Assembly (NCBI GenBank): GCA_031268245.1
Contig: JAIRXN010000215.1
Span: 1 to 11,746, forward strand
Source of the DNA: Treponema sp.
GTDB taxonomy: Bacteria; Spirochaetota; Spirochaetia; Treponematales; Breznakiellaceae
DNA: 11,746 nucleotides
Direction of reading: 5' to 3'
The position numbers and the translations under genes were made by a program. The notes under the pieces are model-generated. The model did not search any database. It saw only the letters and a list, made by a program, of their open reading frames with translations, and had not been told where the DNA came from. Every line of letters starts with the position of its first letter. Positions within the stretch are counted from its first letter, which is position 1. Positions 1 to 5,769 of this stretch are shown piece after piece.

Positions 1-2
1 AG

Positions 3-101
3 TTCGTGAGGTTCGTGCGAAACAAGCTCATTTTCCGGACATTATTCCCCGCCGTCAAGCCGGAATACGTCTTGTTCGAGTGGTTCGTGATTATCCGTGG
101 C
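3..101. repeat. 9-nt-phased TTCGTG repeat cluster around an inverted repeat
   Basis: Two 9-nt units (TTCGTGAGG at 3-11, TTCGTGCGA at 12-20) and three more (TTCGAGTGG 75-83, TTCGTGATT 84-92, ATCCGTGGC 93-101) sit either side of an imperfect inverted repeat. Its arms are AACAAG (21-26) with CTTGTT (71-76), and TTCCGG (33-38) with CCGGAA (60-65). No gene is visible in 1-158. The unit looks like a dispersed intergenic repeat, and short TTCGTG-type units are something I associate with spirochete intergenic DNA. That association is recollection, not a search result. The cluster may continue left of the window. Confidence 0.5.
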
Positions 102-102
102 T

Positions 103-143
103 AAAAGTAAAACCGCTGGGCCGCATCCAGGAAAAGCGCCGGT
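103..143 (-). terminator. Weak candidate terminator after the small pump subunit
   Basis: Read on the minus strand, a short outer stem ACCG (140-143) with CGGT (112-115) encloses an inner CTGG/CCAG stem. A T-rich tail TTTTACTTTT (103-112) follows. This lies 16 to 56 nt past the stop of the 49-aa gene, where the oadB operon could end. The stem is short and imperfect, so the call is weak. Confidence 0.25.
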
Positions 144-158
144 AGAATAGCAGCCCTA

Positions 159-308
159 TTAATCTGCTTTTGCCCCTTTCCGTTCCTTCCCGGCGGTCTT
201 TATAATTTTTGAGATCCCCATCATAAGAAACATTATAAGAGCGCTGATCATAAAAAGGCCCAGCATGCCCTTCCACATTATATCCAGTGAAACCAAAAAA
301 TCATTCAT
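159..308 (-). CDS. Small one-helix OadG/gamma-like subunit of a Na+-translocating decarboxylase (49 aa)
   Basis: Translation of 308 to 159 gives 49 residues beginning MNDFLVSLDIMWKGMLGLFM. An N-terminal stretch leads into one hydrophobic helix (about residues 12-34) and a basic, lysine-rich tail (about 35-49). A good ribosome site, GAGGAAA, is centred about 10 nt before the ATG, and the gene begins 19 nt after the beta subunit stop. The KGM-LGLF pattern at the helix start is typical of OadG-like small subunits, which anchor and assemble the decarboxylase complex in the inner membrane. It is shorter than most OadG proteins, which are usually about 80 residues or more, and has no C-terminal zinc-binding tail. 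A longer overlapping frame (91-276, GTG start) is rejected because it has no ribosome site and looks non-protein-like. The family call is inference from position, topology and motif. Confidence 0.65.
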   Translation of the reverse strand: MNDFLVSLDIMWKGMLGLFMISALIMFLMMGISKIIKTAGKERKGAKAD

Positions 309-327
309 AAAAATTTCCTCTTCAACT

Positions 328-1467
328 TTATAGATTGCTTATCACGAGGCTCAGTACCAGACCGCTTGCCGCTACCGAAGCTATCTGCCCCGATACATTG
401 GCGCTGACCGCATGCATCAAAAGAAAATTATTCGGATCTTCCTTGAGCGCCATCTTCTGAATCACCCTGGCCGACATGGGGAAAGCCGATATGCCCGCTC
501 CTCCGATCATGGGGTTAATTTTCTCTTTTAGGAAGATATTGATGATTTTCACAAAGAGCACTCCTCCGATAGTGTCAAGAATAAATGCGAAGAGTCCCAG
601 AACCATTATGAGCAGGGTCTCGCGGGTGATAAACTGATCCGCCTGCATGGTAAAGGAAATGGTAAGTCCCAGAAGCAGGGTTATCAGGTTGGATAGGGTT
701 TTCTGGGCCGCTTCGGAAAGAGAATCCAGTACGGTACATTCACGCAGAAGATTGCCGAACATCAGAAAACCTATCAGGGCAACAGCAGCGGGGGCGATGA
801 ATCCGATAACAATGGTAGTTACAATGGGAAAGATAATTTTGAGCGCCTTTGGGATTTCAACTGAAGCTACTATATTCATTTTTATTTGCCGCTCTTTTTT
901 GCTTGTTACCAGGCGGATCGCAAAGGGTTGGATGATCGGCACCAGGGACATATAGGAATAGGCGGCCACCGCGATGGGCCCCATGTAAGTCGACCGCAGT
1001 ACCTGGGAAACCAGAATCGTGGTCGGCCCGTCCGCCGCACCAATGATGCCGATAGCCGCCGCATCTTTGAGATCAAAGCCCAGCAGTGTTGCCAATGATA
1101 TGGTTGCAAAAATACCGAAATGCGCGGCGGCGCCGAAAAGGAAGAATACAGGACGCGACAGGATCGGCGTAAAATCAATCATGGCGCCGATACCGATAAA
1201 GAGCAGCAGCGGCATTGCCTCTGAAGCGTGGATGCCGGTTTCAAAAAGCCACTGGATAACCCCGCGGCTCTCTCCGATGCCGGGCATTACCTGATTGAGG
1301 ACTCCGCTTAAAGGCAGATTAACAAGAATAGCCCCAAAACCTATGGGGAGGAGCAGGGCGGGCTCGTATTCTTTTTTTATAGCCAGAAAGATGAGAAAGA
1401 GACCAATGACATACATGATAACCTGTTTATACGTCAATGCCGCAAAGCCCTCGATTAAAAATTCCAC
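328..1467 (-). CDS. oadB: Na+-translocating decarboxylase beta subunit (OadB/GcdB/MmdB family)
   Basis: The product (379 aa from the GTG chosen here) is a polytopic inner-membrane protein. In this family the subunit decarboxylates carboxybiotin and exports Na+, conserving energy from oxaloacetate, methylmalonyl-CoA or glutaconyl-CoA decarboxylation. Family signatures are clear: GAMIDFTPIL (94-103), GIIGAADGPTTIL (140-152) with the conserved ion-pathway aspartate D146, AAYSYMSLVPIIQ (168-180), GGAGISAFPMSARV (322-335) and HAVSANVSGQIAS (352-364). Length is normal. An in-frame TTG at 1512 would add 15 residues, but AAGGAG (1475-1480) lies 7 nt before the GTG at 1467, and the TTG falls on the predicted -10 element. 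The small gamma-like gene follows after 19 nt. No alpha (carboxyltransferase/biotin) gene is in the window, so the substrate cannot be told; the symbol is the generic family one. Confidence 0.9.
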   Translation of the reverse strand: MEFLIEGFAALTYKQVIMYVIGLFLIFLAIKKEYEPALLLPIGFGAILVNLPLSGVLNQVMPGIGESRGVIQWLFETGIHASEAMPLLLFIGIGAMIDFTPILSRPVFFLFGAAAHFGIFATISLATLLGFDLKDAAAIGIIGAADGPTTILVSQVLRSTYMGPIAVAAYSYMSLVPIIQPFAIRLVTSKKERQIKMNIVASVEIPKALKIIFPIVTTIVIGFIAPAAVALIGFLMFGNLLRECTVLDSLSEAAQKTLSNLITLLLGLTISFTMQADQFITRETLLIMVLGLFAFILDTIGGVLFVKIINIFLKEKINPMIGGAGISAFPMSARVIQKMALKEDPNNFLLMHAVSANVSGQIASVAASGLVLSLVISNL

Positions 1468-1474
1468 AAAACGT

Positions 1475-1480
1475 CTCCTT
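1475..1480 (-). promoter_or_regulatory. Ribosome binding site that fixes the oadB start
   Basis: AAGGAG on the minus strand lies 7 nt before the GTG at 1467. It favours this GTG over the longer TTG-started frame at 1512, which has no such site. Confidence 0.75.
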
Positions 1481-1492
1481 CGGGTAATAATA

Positions 1493-1509
1493 GACTTGTT
1501 CAACAAGTC
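1493..1509. promoter_or_regulatory. Operator-like 17-bp perfect palindrome at the oadB transcription start
   Basis: GACTTGTTGAACAAGTC (minus strand) has two perfect 8-bp arms around one central base. It begins 2 bp downstream of the predicted -10 element of oadB and so should cover the transcription start. Its core TTGTTGAACAA fits the TNGTNNNACNA pattern known for FadR-subfamily GntR regulators. A repressor bound here would block initiation. The regulator is not in the window, and the assignment is inference. As RNA the same bases could form only a strained hairpin with a 1-nt centre. Confidence 0.5.
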
Positions 1510-1510
1510 C

Positions 1511-1539
1511 AATATACCATACGACTACATATATGTTAA
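1511..1539 (-). promoter_or_regulatory. Sigma-70-type promoter of the oadB operon
   Basis: On the minus strand TTAACA (1534-1539) and TATATT (1511-1516) are separated by 17 nt, each one base from consensus. TGG precedes the -10, giving an extended -10. Transcription would start near 1504, about 37 nt before the GTG. Confidence 0.6.
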
Positions 1540-1550
1540 TATCCTGCCTG

Positions 1551-1580
1551 CTGTAATAAAAGCAAAAAAAATGGTATAGT
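1551..1580 (+). promoter_or_regulatory. Probable promoter of the transketolase operon (extended -10)
   Basis: TGGTATAGT (1572-1580) is an extended -10 just after an A-rich run (1562-1571). The best -35 is weak: CTGTAA (1551-1556) at 18-nt spacing. It lies about 35 bp upstream of the oadB -35 element and points the opposite way. Confidence 0.4.
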
Positions 1581-1612
1581 GGGTTTATTCGGCGGATTTA
1601 TGGAGGTTTGAT

Positions 1613-2452
1613 TTGATTTCTGAAAGCGCTCTTGGGGATTTGTATGTGATGGCGGACACGCTTCGCCGGGATGTGGTGGAGATGATTGGTGTCGGGACAG
1701 CCGGGCACCTGGGAGGATCCGTTTCCCTGGCGGAGCTTTTGGCCGTACTTTACTTTCATATTATGAATTTTGACGGGGAGAAGCCCGGAGACCCCGGACG
1801 GGACAGGCTGCTGCTTTCCAAGGGACACGCCGCGCTGATTCAGTATGCGGCACTCTGTGAGAAGGGTTGTTTTGACAGATCGGAGTTTAAGCGGGTAAAA
1901 GCCATTGACGGTCTTTTGCAGGGGCATCCGGATCTTTCCGTTCCCGGCATCGAGGCGGTTACAGGTTCGCTGGGGCAGGGGCTTTCAATCGGAGTGGGCA
2001 TGGCTCTGGCGCTCCGGCTGGATAAAAGTTCCGCACGGGTCTACGTGGTTACAGGCGACGGAGAGCAGGGCGAGGGGCAGATCTGGGAGGCCGCCATGGC
2101 AGCTCCCAATTTTAAGCTTGACAATCTTACTGCTTTTCTGGACTGGAACAAGGTGCAGGCCACGGGGCCGGTAAAGGATGTTTTCAATAATCCCGATCTT
2201 GATAAAAAGTGGGCGGCTTTCGGCTGGGATGTGCAGGTGGTGAACGGGCACAATATCGAAGAGATCATCGCCGCTGTCGAAAAGGCAAAGACGGTAAAGG
2301 GTAAACCTTCCATGATCGTTCTTGATACTGTCAAGGGCAAGGGTTTCAGTTTTGCCGAGGGGAACGCCGCCTATCATAACGGTATTCTGGATGAGGCAAC
2401 ATACAACAAGGCGCTGGCCGAACTTGACGCCCGTGCCGGGAAGGGGGCTTGA
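1613..2452 (+). CDS. Transketolase, N-terminal (thiamine-diphosphate-binding) subunit
   Basis: 279 aa, matching the usual length of the N-terminal half in two-gene transketolases. The enzyme moves two-carbon ketol units between sugar phosphates in the cytoplasm (non-oxidative pentose phosphate pathway). The thiamine-diphosphate motif starts at GDGEQGEG (148-155) and runs to the LDWNK stretch (176-180). Other family signatures are GHLGGSVS (31-38), SKGHA (69-73) with a cofactor/substrate histidine, GHPDLSVPGIEAVTGSLGQG (104-122 region) and KGKGFSFAEG (231-240). Translation starts at a TTG: GGAGG (1602-1606) lies 6 nt before it and no ATG fits. The second half follows after 1 nt, so the two are co-translated. 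In this region split transketolases are hard to tell from dedicated sugar-synthesis variants, so I give no symbol. Confidence 0.9.
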   Translation: MISESALGDLYVMADTLRRDVVEMIGVGTAGHLGGSVSLAELLAVLYFHIMNFDGEKPGDPGRDRLLLSKGHAALIQYAALCEKGCFDRSEFKRVKAIDGLLQGHPDLSVPGIEAVTGSLGQGLSIGVGMALALRLDKSSARVYVVTGDGEQGEGQIWEAAMAAPNFKLDNLTAFLDWNKVQATGPVKDVFNNPDLDKKWAAFGWDVQVVNGHNIEEIIAAVEKAKTVKGKPSMIVLDTVKGKGFSFAEGNAAYHNGILDEATYNKALAELDARAGKGA

Positions 2453-2453
2453 T

Positions 2454-3464
2454 ATGGAAAAGATACATCAGAAACTTGTTTCTATGCGTATGGCTTACGG
2501 AGAAGCCCTGGTTGCCGAGGGGAAAATCAACAGTAATATTGTGGTGCTTGAGGCGGACCTCGGGAAGTCCACCATGAGTTGTCTCTTTAAGGATGCCTAC
2601 CCCGAACGTTATTTTGAGATGGGCATTGCCGAACAGAGTATGACTTCTACCGCATCAGGTCTCGCGCTGGCGGGGAAGATTGCCTTTACCGGTACTTTTG
2701 CCGTCTTTGCCGCAGGCCGCTCCTATGACCAGATCCGCTGTTCCGCCGCAATTCCCGGCGCCAATGTAAAGATCTGCGGTTCAAGCTGCGGGCTTTCCGA
2801 CTTTGGCGACGGCAAGACTCACCAGTCCGTGGAAGACGCAAATATTATCCGCAGTATTCCCGGTATGACCGTTCTTAATCCCTGCGATGCCAACGAAGTT
2901 AAAAAAATGGTAAGGGCCATGATAGCATATCAGGGGCCTGTGTATATCCGTATCAACCGGAACGATCTCCCCGTGTTCACTCCTGCGGAAGGAGATTACG
3001 AGATTGGTAAGATATATCCGGTTGGCGGCGGCAATTCCGCCAGACCTAAAAATTCACCCGGACAGAAAACGGAGTTTCCTGCAGACGCCGCAATTTTTGC
3101 CACCGGGGTGATGGTAAGCAAGGCCGTGGAAGCCGCCGGGCGGCTTGAGAAAGAAGGCGTCGGTGTTCAGGTGCTCAATGTGAGTACCTTAAAGCCCCTG
3201 CTCAGTGAAGAGGTGCTCACATACGCGGCAGGCAAGCGGGTTGTTGTTACGGCGGAAGAGCAGGTAAAAACCGGAGGCCTCGGCGGCGCAATTGCGGCAA
3301 TTCTGTACGGCGAGGGGAATTTTGGCGGCAGGCCGCCTGCCTTTGCCCAGGTTGCGATTGATGATGTCTTTGGTACTTCCGCCCGCAGCTACGAGGAACT
3401 GCTTGAAAAATACGGACTTGGAGCGGGGCATGTATACAATGCGGTGAAAAAGGCCCTCCGCTAA
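2454..3464 (+). CDS. Transketolase, C-terminal (pyrimidine-binding) subunit
   Basis: 336 aa from the ATG at 2454, one base after the partner's TGA. A longer in-frame reading (from 2322) lies inside the first subunit and is not used; AAGGGGG at 2441-2447 serves as ribosome site. The pyrimidine domain spans about 5-170 with the catalytic glutamate E60 in FEMGIAEQ, the FTGTFAVFAAGRSYDQIR stretch (78-95), GLSDFGDGKTHQSVED (113-128) and IRSIPGMTVLNPCDANE (132-148). The transketolase C domain starts near 212 (AAIFATGVM). It must pair with the upstream subunit, since each active site uses both. A Gly/Ser/Pro/Lys-rich stretch (191-209) between the domains looks longer than usual. Its end faces the DUF1638 gene. 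Confidence 0.9.
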   Translation: MEKIHQKLVSMRMAYGEALVAEGKINSNIVVLEADLGKSTMSCLFKDAYPERYFEMGIAEQSMTSTASGLALAGKIAFTGTFAVFAAGRSYDQIRCSAAIPGANVKICGSSCGLSDFGDGKTHQSVEDANIIRSIPGMTVLNPCDANEVKKMVRAMIAYQGPVYIRINRNDLPVFTPAEGDYEIGKIYPVGGGNSARPKNSPGQKTEFPADAAIFATGVMVSKAVEAAGRLEKEGVGVQVLNVSTLKPLLSEEVLTYAAGKRVVVTAEEQVKTGGLGGAIAAILYGEGNFGGRPPAFAQVAIDDVFGTSARSYEELLEKYGLGAGHVYNAVKKALR

Positions 3465-3480
3465 GGAAGCGCGCTTCTTT
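3463..3480. terminator. Candidate hairpin between convergent genes
   Basis: AAGGAAG (3463-3469), loop CGCG, CTTCTTT (3474-3480): a 7-bp stem with one G-T pair on the plus strand. It overlaps both stop codons, that of the transketolase subunit (3462-3464) and that of the DUF1638 gene (3479-3481). There is no clear T-run beyond the stem, so termination activity is uncertain. Confidence 0.3.
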
Positions 3481-4222
3481 AGGCGCAGCTTATGATCTCC
3501 CCGGTATAGCTGGCGTTTATGGTCTTATGATCCGGCACAATCAGAACATCATCTTCGTCAAAGATACCGTTCAGCATCTTTTCCAGCAGACAAGGATTCC
3601 CCTCCACTTCCTGATAGTCCCAGTGCAGATATTCGGCGCAGGTTTTGGTGTAGTCCCGGTAATAGCCTGTGTTGCCCAGATCCTCCCAGTTGATAAAAAC
3701 CGCCCGGTTGTAGGACTTGAACCAGCCCTGCTCCATCTCCATAAGGTAATCGGCGTTGTCCTCGCCGTACTGCTCCACATAGGATGCGTAAGTATTGGTA
3801 TACCGTTCCTCCCCCGGCTGCAGCGAGCATTCGATCCAGCCCCTGGAATACCAGTAGATCCCCGGATGGCCGTAAAACATCTCGCCGTAGAGTTGGCGGG
3901 AACCCAAGAGCAGGGTAACGCAGTCGTGAGCCCGGGGTACAACCAGGGGGACTTTTTCACTTTTAAGACCCACGATGCTGTTGTCGCAGAGCCCGTAGAC
4001 CAGGAGGATGTAATCGTAGGCGGGCTGGCTGCCGTAGTGGTTATAGGGAAAACCCCGGTTGGCCAGTTCAATTTCTTCACTCAGCCTTGTCCGCAGAATA
4101 TCCGGGGTGGCGTGGAGTCCCTGGGGCAGATAGCTTACGTCTACAAAGCACCGGGAACGGCTGCCCAGCCAGGCGATTTCCCGCTTCAAAACATCGCAGG
4201 CTATGACCTTTAGCTTTAGCAT
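3479..4222 (-). CDS. DUF1638 domain protein of unknown function
   Basis: 247 aa, cytoplasmic, with no signal or membrane segment. The start MLKLKVIACDVLKREIAWL, the YGLCDNSIVGLKSE block (76-89) and PRAHDCVTLLLGSRQLYGEM (96-115), followed by HPGIYWYSRGW (119-129), are what I recognise as DUF1638. The whole protein is one domain of the family's usual size. Conserved-looking C9, C79, H99, C101 and H119 could bind a metal; this is inference. In methanogens and acetogenic bacteria the family often neighbours corrinoid-dependent methyltransferases, but none is present here. AAAGGAG (4229-4235) lies 6 nt before the ATG. An unusually structured 180-bp region precedes it, suggesting it is regulated on its own rather than from the upstream kinase operon. 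Confidence 0.75.
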   Translation of the reverse strand: MLKLKVIACDVLKREIAWLGSRSRCFVDVSYLPQGLHATPDILRTRLSEEIELANRGFPYNHYGSQPAYDYILLVYGLCDNSIVGLKSEKVPLVVPRAHDCVTLLLGSRQLYGEMFYGHPGIYWYSRGWIECSLQPGEERYTNTYASYVEQYGEDNADYLMEMEQGWFKSYNRAVFINWEDLGNTGYYRDYTKTCAEYLHWDYQEVEGNPCLLEKMLNGIFDEDDVLIVPDHKTINASYTGEIISCA

Positions 4223-4280
4223 GGGAAGCTCCTTTCCACTTTGGTGTTTTCTTACGATTTTGCGCCGTATAACTGTCTGT

Positions 4281-4303
4281 CCACAAAGCCGGTTACTTTG
4301 CGG
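4281..4303 (-). promoter_or_regulatory. 8-bp hairpin in the DUF1638 leader
   Basis: As minus-strand RNA, CCGCAAAG pairs with CUUUGUGG around the 7-nt loop UAACCGG: eight pairs including one G-U. On the plus strand the same position is an A-C mismatch. The fold is therefore better as RNA transcribed toward the DUF1638 gene, whose ATG lies about 59 nt downstream. Confidence 0.35.
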
Positions 4304-4325
4304 CCAGATTATTTTAAGGTAGTCG

Positions 4326-4339
4326 CGGCATAAATGCCG
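4326..4339. promoter_or_regulatory. Small perfect inverted repeat in the DUF1638 upstream region
   Basis: CGGCAT, AA, ATGCCG: 6-bp arms, separated by a single base from the 26-bp palindrome. As RNA it would close on a four-base loop. It is the second of three hairpins in this leader. Confidence 0.35.
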
Positions 4340-4340
4340 A

Positions 4341-4366
4341 GTCTATAATGTGTCCACATTATAGAC
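4341..4366. promoter_or_regulatory. Perfect 26-bp palindrome with TATAAT on both strands, upstream of DUF1638
   Basis: Arm GTCTATAATGTG (4341-4352), two bases, arm CACATTATAGAC (4355-4366), with no mismatch. TATAAT reads at 4344-4349 on the plus strand and 4358-4363 on the minus strand. Minus-strand use would give a start near 4351 and a leader of about 130 nt before the DUF1638 ATG, though the matching -35 is only a T-run. It could equally be an operator covering the promoter, or a strong RNA hairpin. Confidence 0.45.
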
Positions 4367-4377
4367 AGACTCTAACT

Positions 4378-4423
4378 AAAAAAAACACCAAAGCCGTATC
4401 CTGTCAAGAGTGCGGCGCGGGTG
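4378..4423 (-). terminator. Imperfect candidate terminator of the kinase gene
   Basis: On the minus strand CACC (4420-4423) pairs with GGTG (4386-4389) and CCG with CGG further in, followed by eight T (4378-4385). The stem has internal loops and contains the kinase stop codon. The T-run is the strongest part of the evidence. Confidence 0.3.
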
Positions 4424-5765
4424 GATTTTCCCTGAGGGGAATGGTAATGGTAAAACAGGCTTCGGTATCGGCGCCTTCGCTGTTTGATGTAACCGCTATT
4501 GACCAGCCGTGTGAAGCAATCACCCATTTTACAATTGCTAAACCCAGGCCCATGCCTTCTTCCCGGCGGGATGAGCCGCCCCGGTAAAAAGCTTCAAAGA
4601 TATGGGGCAGATCGTCTCTGTGTATGCCGGGGCCGTTGTCACGTATCGTTACGCGGACGGTATCTCCGACTATTACCGCGCCAAACCGGATAGCGGTTCC
4701 ATCGGGAGTATAGCGGATGGCGTTGTTGACAAGGTTTTCCAGCGCCCGGACAACAAGGTGTTCGTCCAGCGGGACTGAGAGGGAAGGGGGCAGTGTTATA
4801 TCTATTACGATATGGTGACGCAGTAATTCTGCGTCCGGACTGATGCGTCCGGCAAAACCTTTTAAGAATTCCCCCAGATTTACCTTTTGCAGGCGGCTCC
4901 TCCATTCTCCGGTATCCATCCGCACAAATTCAAGCAGGTCATTTATCATAGCTTCAAGCTGATCCGTCTTTGCAATAATAATATCCACGGGGTTAATGCG
5001 GGAAACCGGATCGCCTGAAACGCCGTCTTTAAGCGCCTCGGCGTAACCTCTAATCAGAGCCAGGGGAGTCTTGAAATCGTGGGTAACACCCATGATGAAC
5101 CGGTAACGGCGGTTTTCCTCTTCTTTAAGAGCGGATCTCATTTGATTCAAAGAAGATGTCAGGGAGGTAATTTCGTTACTTCCCCGCACATCCACCCTTA
5201 AGTCCGGATCTCCCGCCGCTATCCGCCTGGCAGCGTCTTCAAGAACCAGTACCGATTTCGTAATGGAACGGGCAATAAAGAGGGACATGAAAACTGAAAA
5301 TACCACAAGAGAGGCCGGCAGCAGTATAACACTCATAAGCGGGAATAGGGGCGGCCCCGGCCTGTCCTGTACATGACGGCGGGTAAGAATATACTCTTGT
5401 CCGTCCAGCCACTCAGGAGATTCAAAGGCATAGCAGTATTGGTTATTTTTCACCGTCAGGGAGGAAAATATTTCTTCCATTGTTCCCATGGCGCCGGTTT
5501 TGAAACCGGGAATAGTAGAATAAAGTACCAAAAAATCATCATTAAAAATGGTAAAATCCGTGTTCGTTCCTGCGGTAACGCGGAATATTGTTTCCCAGTC
5601 CCGGCGGCTGATATAGTCCGCCAGCGCGGCGGCATCGTAAACCGGGAATTCCGCCTGTTCTTTTTTTCTCAGGTAACTGAAAAAGAGTATCTGCGACAGG
5701 ATGGATAAAACAGGAACAATGATAATACCGGCTATCAAAAGATGAAACTGTGTTTTGATTTTCAT
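4404..5765 (-). CDS. Membrane sensor histidine kinase (HAMP, HisKA, HATPase)
   Basis: 453 aa from the ATG at 5765. TM1 is about residues 8-31 and TM2 about 138-165. An extracytoplasmic region of about 105 residues between them matches no sensor fold I know. HAMP follows (about 166-217), then the dimerisation box FIMGVTHDFKTPL with phospho-acceptor H229. The ATPase domain shows the N box ENLVNNAIRYTP (343-354), G1 DNGPGI (376-381), F box FEAFYRGG (390-397) and G2 GMGLGLAIVK (404-413), so it should be active. It autophosphorylates and passes phosphate to the regulator just upstream. The ATG is 4 nt past that gene's stop, with GGAGG (5778-5782) 12 nt ahead; a TTG start at 5810 is rejected as it has no ribosome site. 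The signal is unknown. Confidence 0.93.
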   Translation of the reverse strand: MKIKTQFHLLIAGIIIVPVLSILSQILFFSYLRKKEQAEFPVYDAAALADYISRRDWETIFRVTAGTNTDFTIFNDDFLVLYSTIPGFKTGAMGTMEEIFSSLTVKNNQYCYAFESPEWLDGQEYILTRRHVQDRPGPPLFPLMSVILLPASLVVFSVFMSLFIARSITKSVLVLEDAARRIAAGDPDLRVDVRGSNEITSLTSSLNQMRSALKEEENRRYRFIMGVTHDFKTPLALIRGYAEALKDGVSGDPVSRINPVDIIIAKTDQLEAMINDLLEFVRMDTGEWRSRLQKVNLGEFLKGFAGRISPDAELLRHHIVIDITLPPSLSVPLDEHLVVRALENLVNNAIRYTPDGTAIRFGAVIVGDTVRVTIRDNGPGIHRDDLPHIFEAFYRGGSSRREEGMGLGLAIVKWVIASHGWSIAVTSNSEGADTEACFTITIPLRENPPAPHS

Positions 5766-5769
5766 TAGA

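Larger units (their letters stand above)
4239..4393. repeat. 155-bp segment bounded by 12-bp inverted repeats
   Basis: CTTTGGTGTTTT (4239-4250) is matched exactly by AAAACACCAAAG (4382-4393). Between them lie a perfect 26-bp palindrome, a CGGCAT/ATGCCG hairpin and a CAAAG/CTTTG hairpin. The segment could be a MITE-like element or a folded RNA leader closed by a long-range stem. I found no flanking target duplication, and the right arm overlaps a possible terminator of the kinase gene. Confidence 0.4.

Noticed and set aside
1..101. CRISPR array
   Set aside because: The repeated unit is only 9 nt with no spacers of constant length, and there are no cas genes.
91..276. 61-aa minus-strand reading frame from a GTG
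   Set aside because: No ribosome site. It overlaps the 49-aa frame, which has a strong site, an ATG and a coherent membrane helix.
1468..1512. 15-residue N-terminal extension of the oadB product from a TTG
   Set aside because: The extra residues overlap the predicted promoter and palindrome. AAGGAG sits 7 nt before the GTG at 1467 instead.
1513..1612. Thiamine riboswitch ahead of transketolase
   Set aside because: The promoter lies about 33 nt before the start codon, leaving no room, and the conserved TPP riboswitch core is not seen.
3527..4213. 228-aa plus-strand frame antisense to the DUF1638 gene
   Set aside because: It has no recognisable domain, whereas the opposite strand gives a clear family match with a ribosome site.
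4278..4358. TGTCCACA twice (4278-4285 and 4351-4358) as DnaA boxes
   Set aside because: Both differ from TTATCCACA at two positions, and no dnaA, AT-rich unwinding region or other replication gene is present.
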